From assembly GCA_029448655.1 (NCBI GenBank), contig JACCLO010000001.1:372001-436000 (forward strand): a stretch of DNA of 64,000 nucleotides, given 5' to 3'. Position 1 is the stretch's first letter. Every line of letters begins with the position of its first letter. The notes under the pieces are model-generated. The model had not been told where the DNA came from. It saw nothing but the letters and a program-made list of their open reading frames with translations, and did not search any database. A program made the position numbers and the translations under genes. Below, one piece after another: positions 20,902 to 32,693 of this stretch. This DNA is from Wolfiporia cocos (Eukaryota > Basidiomycota > Agaricomycetes > Polyporales > Phaeolaceae).

Positions 20902-23900
20902 AGAACACACCAGCCCCGCAGCGGCTGGGAGTGTACAGCGCCCCGAAGAAGCGCACCTCTACGAAGAGGCTTCACAGAGACCCCTTATCTTGTGGGAAGA
21001 TAAGGCGGTCGTACGTCACCCGGTATCCCATCTCGGTATATTCGGTAACTCGGCAATGGACTTTGCCCGGAGGACAAGGACACTAGCTACACGTGCCCCT
21101 CCTGTAAAATACTTTTATCCTGACCCGCTCGCGTCGAAGTTTTTCACTTTGTATAATGTACATGGAAACGATTCTCGAGACGACAATAAATCGTTCTCTA
21201 TCGAAGTGGAACTGTGGGTATATGGAAAGAAAGTAAACGCCATGGCATTAATCGACACCGGTGCATCAATAAGCGTCATAGATAAGAAACTCGTCCATGA
21301 GGAGAAGTTAGTCACTCAGAAACTACCTTCGCCTCTCGAGATTCGCAACGCCGACGGTACCTCTAATACCGCCGGTAATATCAATATGGCAGTAAAAGCT
21401 TATATGGTGCACGAGGAACACAAGTCCACCGAATTCTTGTACGTAATGGACGTACAGAATGCGGATGTGATCCTCGGATATGACTGGTTCCTGAAACACA
21501 ACCCGGACTTCAATTGGCCGGAAGGAACCTTCACATATCGGTGTACGGAAAAATGCAAACATGGCAAACGGGTTTCGATTTCTGAGGAAGAAGACGAAAT
21601 CGAACCCCGCAACATCTATCAGATCATCAACGATTTTCCAATAGATTTTCTCGGCTTAGAGGAGCCTGAGAATCCCTTTGTCGCTTGGGTGAACACCCTT
21701 GACGAAGGAACGGAACTCCTTATCGATGCCATTCAGTCGATAACGGAGAAGTCGGACGATGAATTCCTGACAGATGCGGATCTCCAGAAATGGAAATCCT
21801 TGGTTCCAGAGGAATACCAGGAGTTTGGTCCCACGGTATTCTCTCAGCGCGCATCCGAAAGGATGCCCGAACGGAAACCATACGATCACGCCATCGACTT
21901 CCCCGATGACGCGATACTACCGCCCCCGAGTAAGGCATACAAAATGTCTCCTCAGGAAGCGAACTCGCTAGATCAGTGGATTCAGGAAGAGTTACGGAAG
22001 GGCTACATCCGACACTCGAAATCTCCGATCGCGAGTCCGGTCTTCTTCGTCCCTAAAAAAGACGGCGGAGCCCGAATGGTAGTCGATTACCGAAAAGTAA
22101 ACGACTTGACCATTAAAAACAGGTACCCTCTCCCACGCATAGACGAGCTTATCGATAAGCTTAGCCAGGCTTCGATATTTACGAAGCTCGACTTGCGTTG
22201 GGGCTACAACAACGTAAGAATCAAGGAGGGAGATGAATGGAAGACCGCATTCATTACGCCTAACGGCCTTTACGAAGCCGTAGTCATGTACTTCGGTTTT
22301 TGTAATGCACCCAGCACGTTCCAACACATGATGAACGATATCCTAGGTGACCTTATCAGAGAAGGAAAGGTCATTGTCTACCTAGACGACATCCTTGTGT
22401 TCGGAAACGACCTGCTGGAACACCGTCGTATCGTCAAGCAAGTATTACAAATCTTGCAAGACAACGACTTGTTCGCGAAGCCTGAAAAGTGCTTCTTCGA
22501 ACAAAGCAGTATTGAATACCTGGGAATGATCATTTCCAAAGGAAAGGTCGAAATGGACCCTAAGAAGGTAGCCGGCGTAATGGACTGGCCTACACCTGCC
22601 AAGGTGAAGGACGTCCAGGCCTTTGTTGGCTTCGCCAACTACTACCGGCGGTTCATTAAAGACTTCTCCAAAGTGGTTAAGCCGTTAACCGAACTGTCCA
22701 AGAAAAACACGCAATGGAACTGGGGACCCGAACAAGCGGAAGCCTTCCAAACTCTCAAGGAAGCTTTCACATCGGCTCCAATACTCCGGATCCCAGATCA
22801 GGAGTCCCCGTTCCGCGTGGAAGCGGATTCTTCCGATTACGCAACTGGTGCGGTGCTATCACAATACTCTTCGGAGGATAAGCTCTGGCACCCGGTAGCT
22901 TTTTACTCGAAATCTCTATCAGCACCCGAAAGGAACTATGAGATTTACGACAAGGAATTGCTCGCAATCATCCGCGCTCTAGAGGAATGGAGACATTACC
23001 TCGAAGGACATCCACACAAGTTTGAAGTATGGTCGGATCATCTCAATCTGACATATTTCAAATCGGCACAACGGCTAACCCGGAGACAGGCACGTTGGAG
23101 TCTTTACCTGACAAGGTTCAACTTCACCATGTGCCACAAACCCGGTAAAACAATGCTAACGGCTGATCCTCTGTCACGGAGGCCAGACCATGAAGAGGGG
23201 GTGGAACTCGACAATCGCGATCAAATTTTGCTGAAACCGGAATACTTTACGGTTAGGGCGCTAGAAGCGTCACAGCAGGAGATACAATCAGGCGACGAGG
23301 ACCTTCTCCGACAAATCCGACAAGCCCTCATGGACGATCAAATTACCAAGGATTACCAGGAACTACTGAAAAGTGGTCCCAAGGAATTCGGTAAAGATCT
23401 CCAGGAATGGAACATGGAGGCCGGATTACTCCTCAGACGAGGAAAAGTGTACGTTCCAAAAGAGCCTAAAGAATTGCGCACGAAGATTCTGGAGTTACAT
23501 CATGACCATGTGACTGCCGGACACTTCGGACGATGGAAGACCTATGAACTTCTATCACGTAATTACTGGTGGCCTGGAATGACCACGATGGTGAAGCAAT
23601 ACGTGGAAGGTTGTGACACATGCCAGCGCATGAAGAACCGCAACCAGACCCCGTATGGACCCCTGCAACCGCTCCCAGTACCGGAAGCACCATGGGACAC
23701 AATCACCATCGACTTCATTGTCCACTTACCGCCAAATGGCGAACGTAAACAATTCACTGCCATTATGGTAGTAGTGGACCGATTGACCAAGCGCGCACAC
23801 TTCATTCCCACTTCGGACAATATCTCGGCAAAGGAATTAGCGAACCTCCTGTACCTTCGGATTTATCCGAACCACGGGCTCCCGAAACAAATCATTTCGG

Positions 23901-25378
23901 ACAGAGGACCGCAATTCTCTTCTGAGCTATTCAAGGGATGGTGCGAGCAATTGGGAATTCAGAGGTCGATGACAACAGCCTATCACCCGCAAGCGGACGG
24001 CCAAACGGAGAGAATTAACCAAATTCTAGAACAATACCTACGATGCTACATCGACGTTATCCAAAAAGATAACTGGGTATTCTATCTCCCCACGGCAGAG
24101 TTCGCGTACAATAACGCGGCTAGTGAGACGACCAAGAATAGTCCATTCTTCGTCGAACTAGGAAGGCATCCCAATGCAGGACCTACGGATTTGAAGCCGA
24201 CGCAATATTCGGATTTAAATCAATTTGCTTACGCCAGATGGTCAGCACAAGAACAAGCTAAGGCAGCTATGAAACTGGCTGCTGAACGCTGGTCTTGGTA
24301 TTATGATCAACACAAGCGCTCGGTACCGTTTAAAGTCGGCGACAAAGTACTCGTTGACGCCCGTAGCTGGCAAGACTCCGAAAGAAGTCTTAGCCCACGC
24401 TATTTGGGACCATTTAAGATAATCGAACAATTATCTCCGGTCACCTTTAGGGTACACATGGACGAGCAATACAGGGCTTACCACCCCGTATTTCACGCGT
24501 CCAAGTTGGTCATGTACAAGGACCCGGTGCATCAGAAAAAACCAGAGCCTCAACCAGAAATGGTCGACGGCGAGGAATTATGGGAAGTCGAGAAGATCTT
24601 AGATCACCGTCTCCGCGCAGGAAGAGTTGAATACAGAATCCGATGGAAAGGATTCGGTATCAATGACGACTCCTGGGTACGCGAGGCCGATCTCGACTCG
24701 GCATATGACATTCTGCAGGAATACAAGGCTTCACACCCTATCCCGATGCAGGATGTTCCCCTCAGGCGATCAGCTAGAAGGAAAGAAGCAGTTCATGTCT
24801 TCGACCCTGACAGCGACGACTGGGAAGCCGACGAATGCACATGGCCAGACGACTGGCCGCAGTATCGTGAAACATTTGCGAAGGATCCCAAGCAACGCAT
24901 GGTTAGACACCCCGACGGGGGATGGATGTCAGCGGACATTAATCAAAACGCGGATTTGAAAATCGTAGTCGGTGAAGGCGGCCGAATGCCGGAAAAGGGA
25001 ACCAAGGACTCGGTTGGGTTTGACCTGTACACTGCAACAGGCGACGTTCTGCCAGCTCACGGGCAGACAGAATACAACACCAAACTGAAGATCCAGGTAC
25101 CTTTCGGCACTTACGGACGTATCGCCCCCCGCTCTAGTCTTGCCCGAAAAGGCATAGACGTAATGGGTGGCGTTATCGACCACGATTATCAAGGCGAAGT
25201 AATCATCATTCTCCGGAATCACTCCGATATATCTATCGATATTCGGGCCGGTGATAAGATTGCTCAGCTCATCTGCGAAGTTGCTAAGGACCCGCACATT
25301 ACGCTACACGGAAAATCTTACTTTGAAAAGATTAAATCTGAGCGCGGTACTGGTGGATTCGGCTCCACAGGAAAATAA
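20843..25378 (+). CDS. pol: Pol polyprotein of element 1 with chromodomain and C-terminal dUTPase
   Basis: 1511 aa. Aspartic protease with DTGAS near residue 137; reverse transcriptase with VDYRKVN, LDLRWGYNNV and the YLDD box near 512; RNase H with EADSSDYATGAVL near 658 and YDKELLAI; integrase with an HHCC zinc finger (885-925), catalytic D near 956 (TIDFIVHL), D near 1019 (SDRGPQF) and E near 1054 (QTERINQ); chromodomain at about 1240-1300 (WEVEKILDHR, YRIRWKGF, DSWVREADL); then a trimeric-type dUTPase at about 1373-1511. The dUTPase has all five motifs: VGFDLYT, GRIAPRSSLA, GVIDHDYQGEV, AGDKIAQLI and RGTGGFGSTG. It would hydrolyse dUTP and limit uracil in the cDNA. Pol is in the +1 frame relative to gag and opens with its own ATG inside the gag 3' end, so frameshifting or independent initiation is possible. 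Confidence 0.96.
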   Translation: MSGPSRFPSPQPHVSKTFCEEHTSPAAAGSVQRPEEAHLYEEASQRPLILWEDKAVVRHPVSHLGIFGNSAMDFARRTRTLATRAPPVKYFYPDPLASKFFTLYNVHGNDSRDDNKSFSIEVELWVYGKKVNAMALIDTGASISVIDKKLVHEEKLVTQKLPSPLEIRNADGTSNTAGNINMAVKAYMVHEEHKSTEFLYVMDVQNADVILGYDWFLKHNPDFNWPEGTFTYRCTEKCKHGKRVSISEEEDEIEPRNIYQIINDFPIDFLGLEEPENPFVAWVNTLDEGTELLIDAIQSITEKSDDEFLTDADLQKWKSLVPEEYQEFGPTVFSQRASERMPERKPYDHAIDFPDDAILPPPSKAYKMSPQEANSLDQWIQEELRKGYIRHSKSPIASPVFFVPKKDGGARMVVDYRKVNDLTIKNRYPLPRIDELIDKLSQASIFTKLDLRWGYNNVRIKEGDEWKTAFITPNGLYEAVVMYFGFCNAPSTFQHMMNDILGDLIREGKVIVYLDDILVFGNDLLEHRRIVKQVLQILQDNDLFAKPEKCFFEQSSIEYLGMIISKGKVEMDPKKVAGVMDWPTPAKVKDVQAFVGFANYYRRFIKDFSKVVKPLTELSKKNTQWNWGPEQAEAFQTLKEAFTSAPILRIPDQESPFRVEADSSDYATGAVLSQYSSEDKLWHPVAFYSKSLSAPERNYEIYDKELLAIIRALEEWRHYLEGHPHKFEVWSDHLNLTYFKSAQRLTRRQARWSLYLTRFNFTMCHKPGKTMLTADPLSRRPDHEEGVELDNRDQILLKPEYFTVRALEASQQEIQSGDEDLLRQIRQALMDDQITKDYQELLKSGPKEFGKDLQEWNMEAGLLLRRGKVYVPKEPKELRTKILELHHDHVTAGHFGRWKTYELLSRNYWWPGMTTMVKQYVEGCDTCQRMKNRNQTPYGPLQPLPVPEAPWDTITIDFIVHLPPNGERKQFTAIMVVVDRLTKRAHFIPTSDNISAKELANLLYLRIYPNHGLPKQIISDRGPQFSSELFKGWCEQLGIQRSMTTAYHPQADGQTERINQILEQYLRCYIDVIQKDNWVFYLPTAEFAYNNAASETTKNSPFFVELGRHPNAGPTDLKPTQYSDLNQFAYARWSAQEQAKAAMKLAAERWSWYYDQHKRSVPFKVGDKVLVDARSWQDSERSLSPRYLGPFKIIEQLSPVTFRVHMDEQYRAYHPVFHASKLVMYKDPVHQKKPEPQPEMVDGEELWEVEKILDHRLRAGRVEYRIRWKGFGINDDSWVREADLDSAYDILQEYKASHPIPMQDVPLRRSARRKEAVHVFDPDSDDWEADECTWPDDWPQYRETFAKDPKQRMVRHPDGGWMSADINQNADLKIVVGEGGRMPEKGTKDSVGFDLYTATGDVLPAHGQTEYNTKLKIQVPFGTYGRIAPRSSLARKGIDVMGGVIDHDYQGEVIIILRNHSDISIDIRAGDKIAQLICEVAKDPHITLHGKSYFEKIKSERGTGGFGSTGK

Positions 25379-25405
25379 TCGTTTCATTAGGGACAATGAA
25401 AACCT

Positions 25406-25415
25406 GAAGAGGGGG
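25406..25415 (+). other. Polypurine tract of element 1
   Basis: GAAGAGGGGG, followed by TAA and the 3' LTR. It is the expected primer for plus-strand synthesis. The same sequence adjoins the 3' LTRs of elements 2, 3 and 4 on the minus strand. Confidence 0.85.
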
Positions 25416-25418
25416 TAA

Positions 25419-26117
25419 TGTCACAGATTTGGGACATGCCACTATTTTTCCCGTATTTTTACCTATTTATCTGGTATTTCTACGACCTTGTAGACATTTA
25501 CGCTGCTAAGCGCCCGTCTACACGTACACGCAACCAAACAACACGTACACAACGCGGTATACGTCCACCTGTCATAACAACACGTACATAATACGCCCGT
25601 ACGCGTCAATGACTCAGCGGACTAACCTTCGGTGTCACGCGCCTTACTCATATCCCGATACCGGGCTATGTCAGTACAATTGGATAAGCGGCCCGCTCGT
25701 TATCACATGCCAATGCCCTTACGATTACTCATATCCCGATACCGGTATATAAGAATCACATGCATGGCTTACTAACGTAGCTACAGCCACTTCCACAACA
25801 TGGACCTACGGTCCAAACAAACGATCTTACTGGTGCGGCCATTACCGGCGCACATGGTCTATTGTAGTTTACGACTTAACCATATTAGTTATGTCTGCGC
25901 ACAGACCACCTTCATGTTTGGCTCCCTTACCGGTAACCAAACAAAGCATGTATATAAGTAGGGCTATCACTGCGGATAAGCCTTAGATTTGTTCTCTGCA
26001 TTCGCACAGTTACAAACCATCTCTGCTTGCGCCCACTAGCTTCCTCACCAACCTTCTGCAACATCTTCAAGTCGCCTATAAGGTTATAGTGTGAGTCCCA
26101 CAGTCTAGTCTGTGTCA
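25419..26117 (+). repeat. 3' LTR of element 1 (family A)
   Basis: 699 bp, no difference seen from the 5' LTR at 16114-16812. It is followed by the target duplication GGCGG. Confidence 0.95.
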
Positions 26118-26122
26118 GGCGG

Positions 26123-26253
26123 AGGCCTTGACGGCAAAGACAGAATCTGCAAAAATTCTAAGTCAACAACGACATCAGCATTCAAATGGAAATACCAACA
26201 CTGGCTGTAGGTTCTGCATCTGATTCTGTACTGCATACCATAGTTAACAATGG
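26123..26253. other. Short host spacer between elements 1 and 2
   Basis: 131 bp of non-LTR sequence beyond the TSD. It continues the host sequence that precedes element 1 at 16108. No gene or repeat is recognised. With the TSD it forms the 136-bp centre of the large inverted repeat. Confidence 0.7.
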
Positions 26254-26952
26254 TGACACAGACTAGACTGTGGGACTCACACTATAACCTTATAGGCGAC
26301 TTGAAGATGTTGCAGAAGGTTGGTGAGGAGGCTAGTGGGCGCAAGCAGAGATGGTATGTAACTGTGCGAATGCAGAGAACAAATCTAAGGCTTATCCGCA
26401 GTGATAGCCCTACTTATATACATGCTTTGTTTGGTTACTCGAAGAGGAGCCAAACAGTTAGACGGTCTGTGCGCAGACATAACTAATACAGCTAAGTCGT
26501 AGACTACAGTAGACCATGTGCGCCGGTAATGGCCGCACCAGTAAGAACGTTTGTTTGGACCGTAGGTCCGTGTTGTGGAAGTGGCTGTAGCTACGTTAGT
26601 AAGCCATGCATGTGATTCTTATATACCGGTATCGGGATATGAGTAATCGTAAGGGCATTGGCATGTGATAACGAGCGGGCCGCTTATCCAATTGTACTGA
26701 CATAGCCCGGTATCGGGATATGAGTAAGACGCGTGACACCGGAGGTTAGTCCGCTGAGTCATTGACGCGTACGAGCGTATTATGTACGTGTTGTTATGAC
26801 AAGTGGACGTATACCGCGTTGTGTACGTGTTGTTTGGTTTAGTGTACGTGTAGACGGGCGCTTATCAGCGTGAATGTCTACAAGGGCGTAGAAATACCAG
26901 ATAAATAGGTAAAAATACGGGAAAAATAGTGGCATGTCCCAAATCTGTGACA
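26254..26952 (-). repeat. 3' LTR of element 2 (family A)
   Basis: 699 bp, followed toward higher coordinates by TTACCCCCTCTTC, the complement of the polypurine tract. It differs from the 5' LTR at 47815, most densely at 26435-26580. Confidence 0.92.
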
Positions 26953-26991
26953 TTACCCCCTCTTCAGGTTTCATTGTCCCTAATGGAACGA

Positions 26992-29371
26992 TTACTTTCC
27001 TGTGGAGCTGAATCCACCAGTACCGCGCTCGGATTTAATCTTTTCAAAGTAAGATTTTCCGTGTAGCGTAATGTGCGGGTCCTTAGCAACTTCGCAGATG
27101 AGCTGAGCAATCTTATCACCGGCCCGAATATCGATAGATATGTCGGAGTGATTCCGGAGAATGATGATTACTTCGCCTTGATAATCGTGGTCGATAACGC
27201 CACCCATTACGTCTATGCCTTTGCGGGCGAGACTAGAGCGGGGGGCGATACGTCCGTAAGTGCCGAAAGGTACCTGGATTTTCAGTTTGGTATTGTATTC
27301 TGTCTGCCCGTGAGCTGGCAGAACGTCGCCTGTTGCAGTGTACAGGTCAAACCCAACCGAGTCCTTGGTTCCCTTTTCCGGCATTCGGCCGCCTTCACCG
27401 ACTACGATTTTCAAGTCCGCGTTTTGGTTAATGTCTGCTGACATCCATCCCCCGTCGGGGTGTCTAACCATGCGCTGCTTAGGATCCTTCGCAAATTCTT
27501 CGCAATACTGCGGCCAGTCGTCTGGCCACGTGCATTCGTCGGCTTCCCAGTCGTCGCTGTCAGGGTCAAAGACATGAACTGCTTCTTTCCTTCTAGCTGA
27601 TCGCCTGAGGGGGACATCCTGCATTGGAATGGCGTGTGAAGCCTTGTATTCCTGCAGAATGTCGTATGCCGTGTCGAGGTCGGCTTCGCGTACCCAGGAA
27701 TCGTCATTGATACCGAAACCCTTCCATCGGATTCTGTATTCAACTCTTCCTGCGCGGAGGCGATGATCTAAGATCTTCTCAACTTCCCATAATTCCTCGC
27801 CGTCGACCATTTCTGGTTGAGGCTCTGGTTTCTTCTGATGCACAGGGTCCTTGTACATGACCAATTTGGAAGCGTGGAATACTGGGTGATAAGCCCTGTA
27901 TTGCTCGTCCATATGTACCCTAAAGGTGACCGGGGATAATTGTTCAATTATCTTGAATGGCCCCAGATAGCGTGGACTAAGACTTCTTTTGGAGTCTTGC
28001 CAGCTACGGGCGTCAACGAGAACTTTATCGCCAACTTTAAACGGTACCGAGCGCTTGTGTTGATCATAGTACCAAGACCAGCGTTCAGCAGCCAATTTCA
28101 TAGCTGCTTTAGCTTGTTCTTGTGCTGACCATCTGGCGTAAGCAAATTGATTTAAGTCCGAGTATTGCGTCGGCTTCAAATCCGTAGGTCCTGCATTGGG
28201 ATGCCTTCCTAGTTCGACGAAGAATGGACTATTCTTGGTCGTCTCGCTAGCCGCATTATTGTACGCAAACTCTGCCGTGGGGAGATAGAACACCCAGTTA
28301 TCTTTTTGGATAACGTCGATGTAGCATCGTAGGTATTGTTCTAGAATTTGGTTAATTCTCTCCGTTTGGCCGTCCGCTTGCGGGTGGTAGGCTGTCATCA
28401 TTGACCTCTGAATTCCCAATTGCTCGCACCATCCCTTGAATAACTCAGAAGAGAATTGCGGTCCTCTATCCGAAATGATTTGTTTCGGAAGTCCGTGATT
28501 CGGATAAATCCGAAGGTACAGGAGGTTCGCTAATTCCTTTGCCGAGATATTGTCTGACGTGGGAATGAAGTGTGCGCGCTTGGTTAATCGGTCCACTACT
28601 ACCATAATAGCAGTGAATTGTTTGAATTCGCCGCTAGGCGGTAAGTGAACGATGAAGTTGATTGTGATTGTGTCCCAGGGTGCTTCCGGTACCGGGAGCG
28701 GTTGCAGGGGTCCATACGGGGTCTGGTTACGGTTCTTCATGCGCTGGCATGTGTCACAACCTTCCACGTATTGCTTCACCATTGTGGTCATTCCAGGCCA
28801 CCAGTAATTACGTGATAGAAGTTCATAGGTCTTCCATCGTCCGAAGTGTCCGGCAGTCACGTGGTCATGATGTAACTCCAGAATCTTCGTGCGCAATTCC
28901 TTAGGCTCTTTTGGAACGTACACTTTTCCTCGTCTGAGGAGTAATCCGGCCTCCATGTTCCATTCCTGGAGATCTTTACCGAATTCCTTGGGACCACTTT
29001 TCAGTAGTTCCTGGTAATCTTTGGTAATTTGATCGTTCATGAGGGCTTGTCGGATTTGTCGGAGGAGGTCCTCATCGCCTGATTGTATCTCCTGCTGTGA
29101 CGCTTCTAGCGCCCTAACCGTGAAGTATTCCGGTTTCAGCAAAATCTGATCGCGATTATCGAGTTCCACCCCCTCTTCATGGTCTGGCCTCCGTGACAGA
29201 GGGTCAGCCGTGAGCATTGTTTTACCGGGTTTGTGGCACATGGTGAAGTTGAACCTTGTCAGGTAAAGACTCCAACGTGCCTGTCTCCGGGTTAGCCGTT
29301 GTGCCGATTTGAAATATGTCAGATTGAGATGATCCGACCATACTTCGAATTTGTGTGGATGTCCTTCGAGG
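26992..29371 (-). pseudogene. pol: Pol of element 2, C-terminal part
   Basis: Runs from the late RNase H (MCHKPGKTMLTADPLSRR) through integrase HHCC and DDE core, chromodomain and dUTPase. It is separated from the N-terminal part by the solo LTR at 29372-30532, so no complete polyprotein can be made. The dUTPase motif 5 reads GGFSSTG, with Ser in place of the Gly found in elements 1, 3 and 4. Otherwise the frame is open and very similar to element 1. Confidence 0.9.
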
Positions 29372-30532
29372 TGTCACAGATTTATCTGGGGCTTACAGCA
29401 TTTTTCCTATAGATTATAGCAATTTACCTGGGATTTATACGTCTACCTACAATTTATCTACGGGTTAACTCCCACTGCCACAACGACAAGTCCTTAACTG
29501 GGCTTATCAACCACATGACCAGCATAGACACCGCTACGTCACAAGACTAATGATATCATCGCATTATCATCGGTAAACCCTACGGTCCGATATCCGCAAT
29601 ACATCATAAACGTCTAGACAATAGCAATCGTCATAGCATACGTCATAGGTCTCGCCCGACAGAGCAAGACCAAGCCACGTCATAGATCTTAGATCATAAT
29701 GATAGGCCGAGCGCGGCACGCTCGCATAATAATGTCCACAAGTACAAACAGTGCCTCGCGGCCTTGTACTATTGGGTCGGCCTTCCCGGCTTCCCACCGC
29801 CATCAGATCCTTGATCACAATGGCATCTCAGGCGCGCCACGCCTTCGCATAATAATGGCAACACGACCATACAGCACTATAATAGCACCAAGGCTATATC
29901 GCTATAGGTCACGGCCTCCTCGGCCTCCCACGGACTCGGTGTTCTCCAAGTCCCGGGCTTCTGCCATCACGGCGTCGCCCAAACACCGGACCTCGCCTCA
30001 CGGCTAAGTCCAATACATGCCCCGGTAACCATCCGGACCGGGCTGTAACACATGCCACGGTACTTCCCGTCCAATGGCATAACGACCTCGGCGCCTCGCC
30101 TTGGTCATCCAACGAAGCACGGCCAATCGCCATTATACCTCACAGTATCCGGCAACCGGCTTCCCATATACCCGGGCTGCGCCCGCGTTCATATGATAAC
30201 ATACGCAAATCCCTCTCCTACGATTGGTGCGGCCATTAGGGCCCATCACGGCCATTGTAGATAGAGTCCATAAACATCAGATAAGATAACGCTTCGCCTT
30301 TTGGCAAAGCCACATAACCCGGAATGGTAGTACTAGCTAGTAGCACGTGCCATCCAAATAAACATGTATATAAGTAGGGACTAGACGTCCTTTAACTTTA
30401 GTTCTATTATTCTCTCGGCTTGCGCCGTAGAATAACCTCTCACATCCTGCTGCGCTGGTACTGTCTATCCCTCTAAGTCGCCTTATCTCAAGCATATAGG
30501 CACTTGGTGAGTCCCACAGGCGTACTGTGTCA
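29372..30532 (+). mobile_element. Solo LTR, family B, in pol of element 2 (TSD CGAGG)
   Basis: 1161 bp, from TGTCACAGATTTATC to TACTGTGTCA, with the perfect duplication CGAGG at 29367-29371 and 30533-30537. TATATAA at 30367-30373 is followed near 30400 by AGTTCTATTATTC, the expected start of R by analogy with family A. It breaks the RNase H coding region. Confidence 0.93.
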
Positions 30533-32693
30533 CGAGGTAATGTCTCCATTCCTCTAGAGCGCGGATGATTGCGAGCAACTCCTTATCGTAAATCTCATAG
30601 TTCCTTTCGGGTGCTGATAGAGATTTCGAGTAAAAGGCTACCGGGTGCCAGAGCTTATCCTCTGAAGAGTATTGTGATAGCACTGCACCAGTTGCGTAAT
30701 CGGAAGAATCCGCTTCCACGCGGAATGGGGACTCCTGATCTGGGATCCGGAGTATTGGAGCCGATGTGAAAGCTTCCTTGAGAGTTTGGAAGGCTTCCGC
30801 TTGTTCGGGTCCCCAGTTCCACTGCGTGTTTTTCTTGGACAGTTCGGTTAACGGCTTAACCACTTTGGAGAAGTCCTTAATGAACCGGCGGTAGTAGTTG
30901 GCGAAGCCAACAAAGGCCTGGACGTCCTTTACCTTGGCAGGTGTAGGCCAGTCCATAACGCCGGCTACCTTCTTAGGGTCCATTTCGACTTTTCCTTTGG
31001 AAATGATCATTCCCAGGTATTCAATACTGCTTTGTTCGAAGAAGCACTTTTCAGGCTTCGCGAACAAGTCGTTGTCTTGCAAGATTTGTAATACTTGCTT
31101 GACAATACGACGGTGTTCCAACAAGTCGTTTCCAAACACAAGGATGTCGTCTAGGTAGACAATGACCTTTCCTTCTCTGATAAGGTCACCTAGAATATCG
31201 TTCATCATGTGTTGGAACGTGCTGGGTGCATTACAAAAACCGAAGTACATGACTACAGCTTCGTAAAGGCCGTTAGGCGTAATGAATGCGGTCTTCCATT
31301 CATCTCCCTCTTTGATTCTTACGTTGTTGTAACCCCAACGCAAGTCGAGCTTCGTAAATATCGAAGCCTGGCTAAGCTTATCGATAAGCTCGTCTATGCA
31401 TGGGAGAGGGTACCTATTTTTAATGGTCAAGTCGTTTACTTTTCGGTAATCGACTACCATTCGGGCTCCGCCGTCTTTTTTAGGGACGAAGAAGACCGGA
31501 CTCGCGATAGGGGATTTCGAGTGTCGGATGTAGCCCTTCCGTAACTCTTCCTGAATCCACTGATCTAGCGAGTTCGCTTCCTGAGGAGACATCTTGTATG
31601 CCTTACTCGGGGGCGGTAACACCGCGTCATCGGGGAAGTCGATGGCGTGGTTGTATGGTTTCCGCTCGGGCATCCTTTCGGATGCGCGTTGAGAAAATAC
31701 CGTGGGACCAAACTCCTGGTATTCCTCCGGAACCAAGGATTTCCATTTCTGGAGATCCGCATCTGTCAGGAATTCATCGTCCGACTTCTCCGTTATCGAC
31801 TGAATGGCATCGATAAGGAGTTCCGTTCCTTCGTCAAGGGTGTTCACCCAAGCGACAAAGGGATTCTCAGGCTCCTCTAAGCCGAGAAAATCTATTGGAA
31901 AGTCGTTGATGATCTGATAGATGTTGCGAGGTTCGATTTCGTCTTCTTCCTCTGAAATCGAAACCCGTTTGCCATGTTTGCATTTTTCCGTACACCGATA
32001 TGTGAAAGTTCCTTCCGGCCAGTTGAAGTCCGGGTTGTGTTTCAGGAACCAGTCATATCCAAGGATCACATCCGCATTCTGTACGTCCATTACGTACAAG
32101 AATTCAGTGGACTTGTGTTCCTCGTGCACCATATAAGCTTTTACTGCCATATTGATATTACCGGCGGTATTAGAGGTACCGTCGGCGTTGCGAATCTCGA
32201 GAGGTGAAGGTAGTTTCTGAGTGACTAACTTCTCCTCATGGACGAGTTTCTTATCGATGACGCTTATTGATGCACTGGTGTCGATTAATGCCATGGCGTT
32301 AACTTTCTTTCCATATACCCACAATTCTACTTCGATGGAAAATGATTTATTGTCGTCTCGAGAATCATTTCCGTGTACATTATACAAAGTAAAAAACTTC
32401 AGCGCGGTGGGGTCAGGATGAAAGTATTGTACAGGAGGGGCACGTGTAACTAGTGTCCTTGTCCTCCGGGCAAAGTCCGTTGCCGAGTTGCCGAATATAC
32501 CGAGATGGGATACCGGGTGACGTACGACCGCCTTGTCTTCCCACAAGATAAGGGGTCTCTGTGAAGCCTCTTCGTAGAGGTGCGCTTCTTCAGGGCGCTG
32601 TACACTCCCAGCCGCTGCGGGGCTGGTGTGTTCTTCACAGAACGTCTTCGAGACGTGTGGTTGGGGCGAGGGGAACCGAGATGGTCCCGACAT
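30533..32693 (-). pseudogene. pol: Pol of element 2, N-terminal part
   Basis: Contains protease, reverse transcriptase (YLDD kept) and the first part of RNase H, up to EEWRHYL, where the family B LTR cuts in. The protease active site reads DTSAS instead of DTGAS, so the flap-side Gly of the DTG signature is lost and the enzyme is probably inactive. The gag overlap of 59 nt is conserved. Confidence 0.9.

Larger units (their letters stand above)
16114..26117 (+). mobile_element. Chromovirus element 1: complete Ty3/gypsy retrotransposon (TSD GGCGG)
   Basis: 10,004 bp bounded by 699-bp LTRs (16114-16812 and 25419-26117) in which I see no difference on reading, and by the duplication GGCGG at 16109-16113 and 26118-26122. 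It carries PBS, leader, an extra ORF, gag, pol and polypurine tract, all open. Domain order protease-RT-RNase H-integrase-chromodomain makes it a chromovirus. Identical LTRs and intact frames indicate very recent insertion and probable activity. It lies tail to tail with element 2. Confidence 0.97.
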
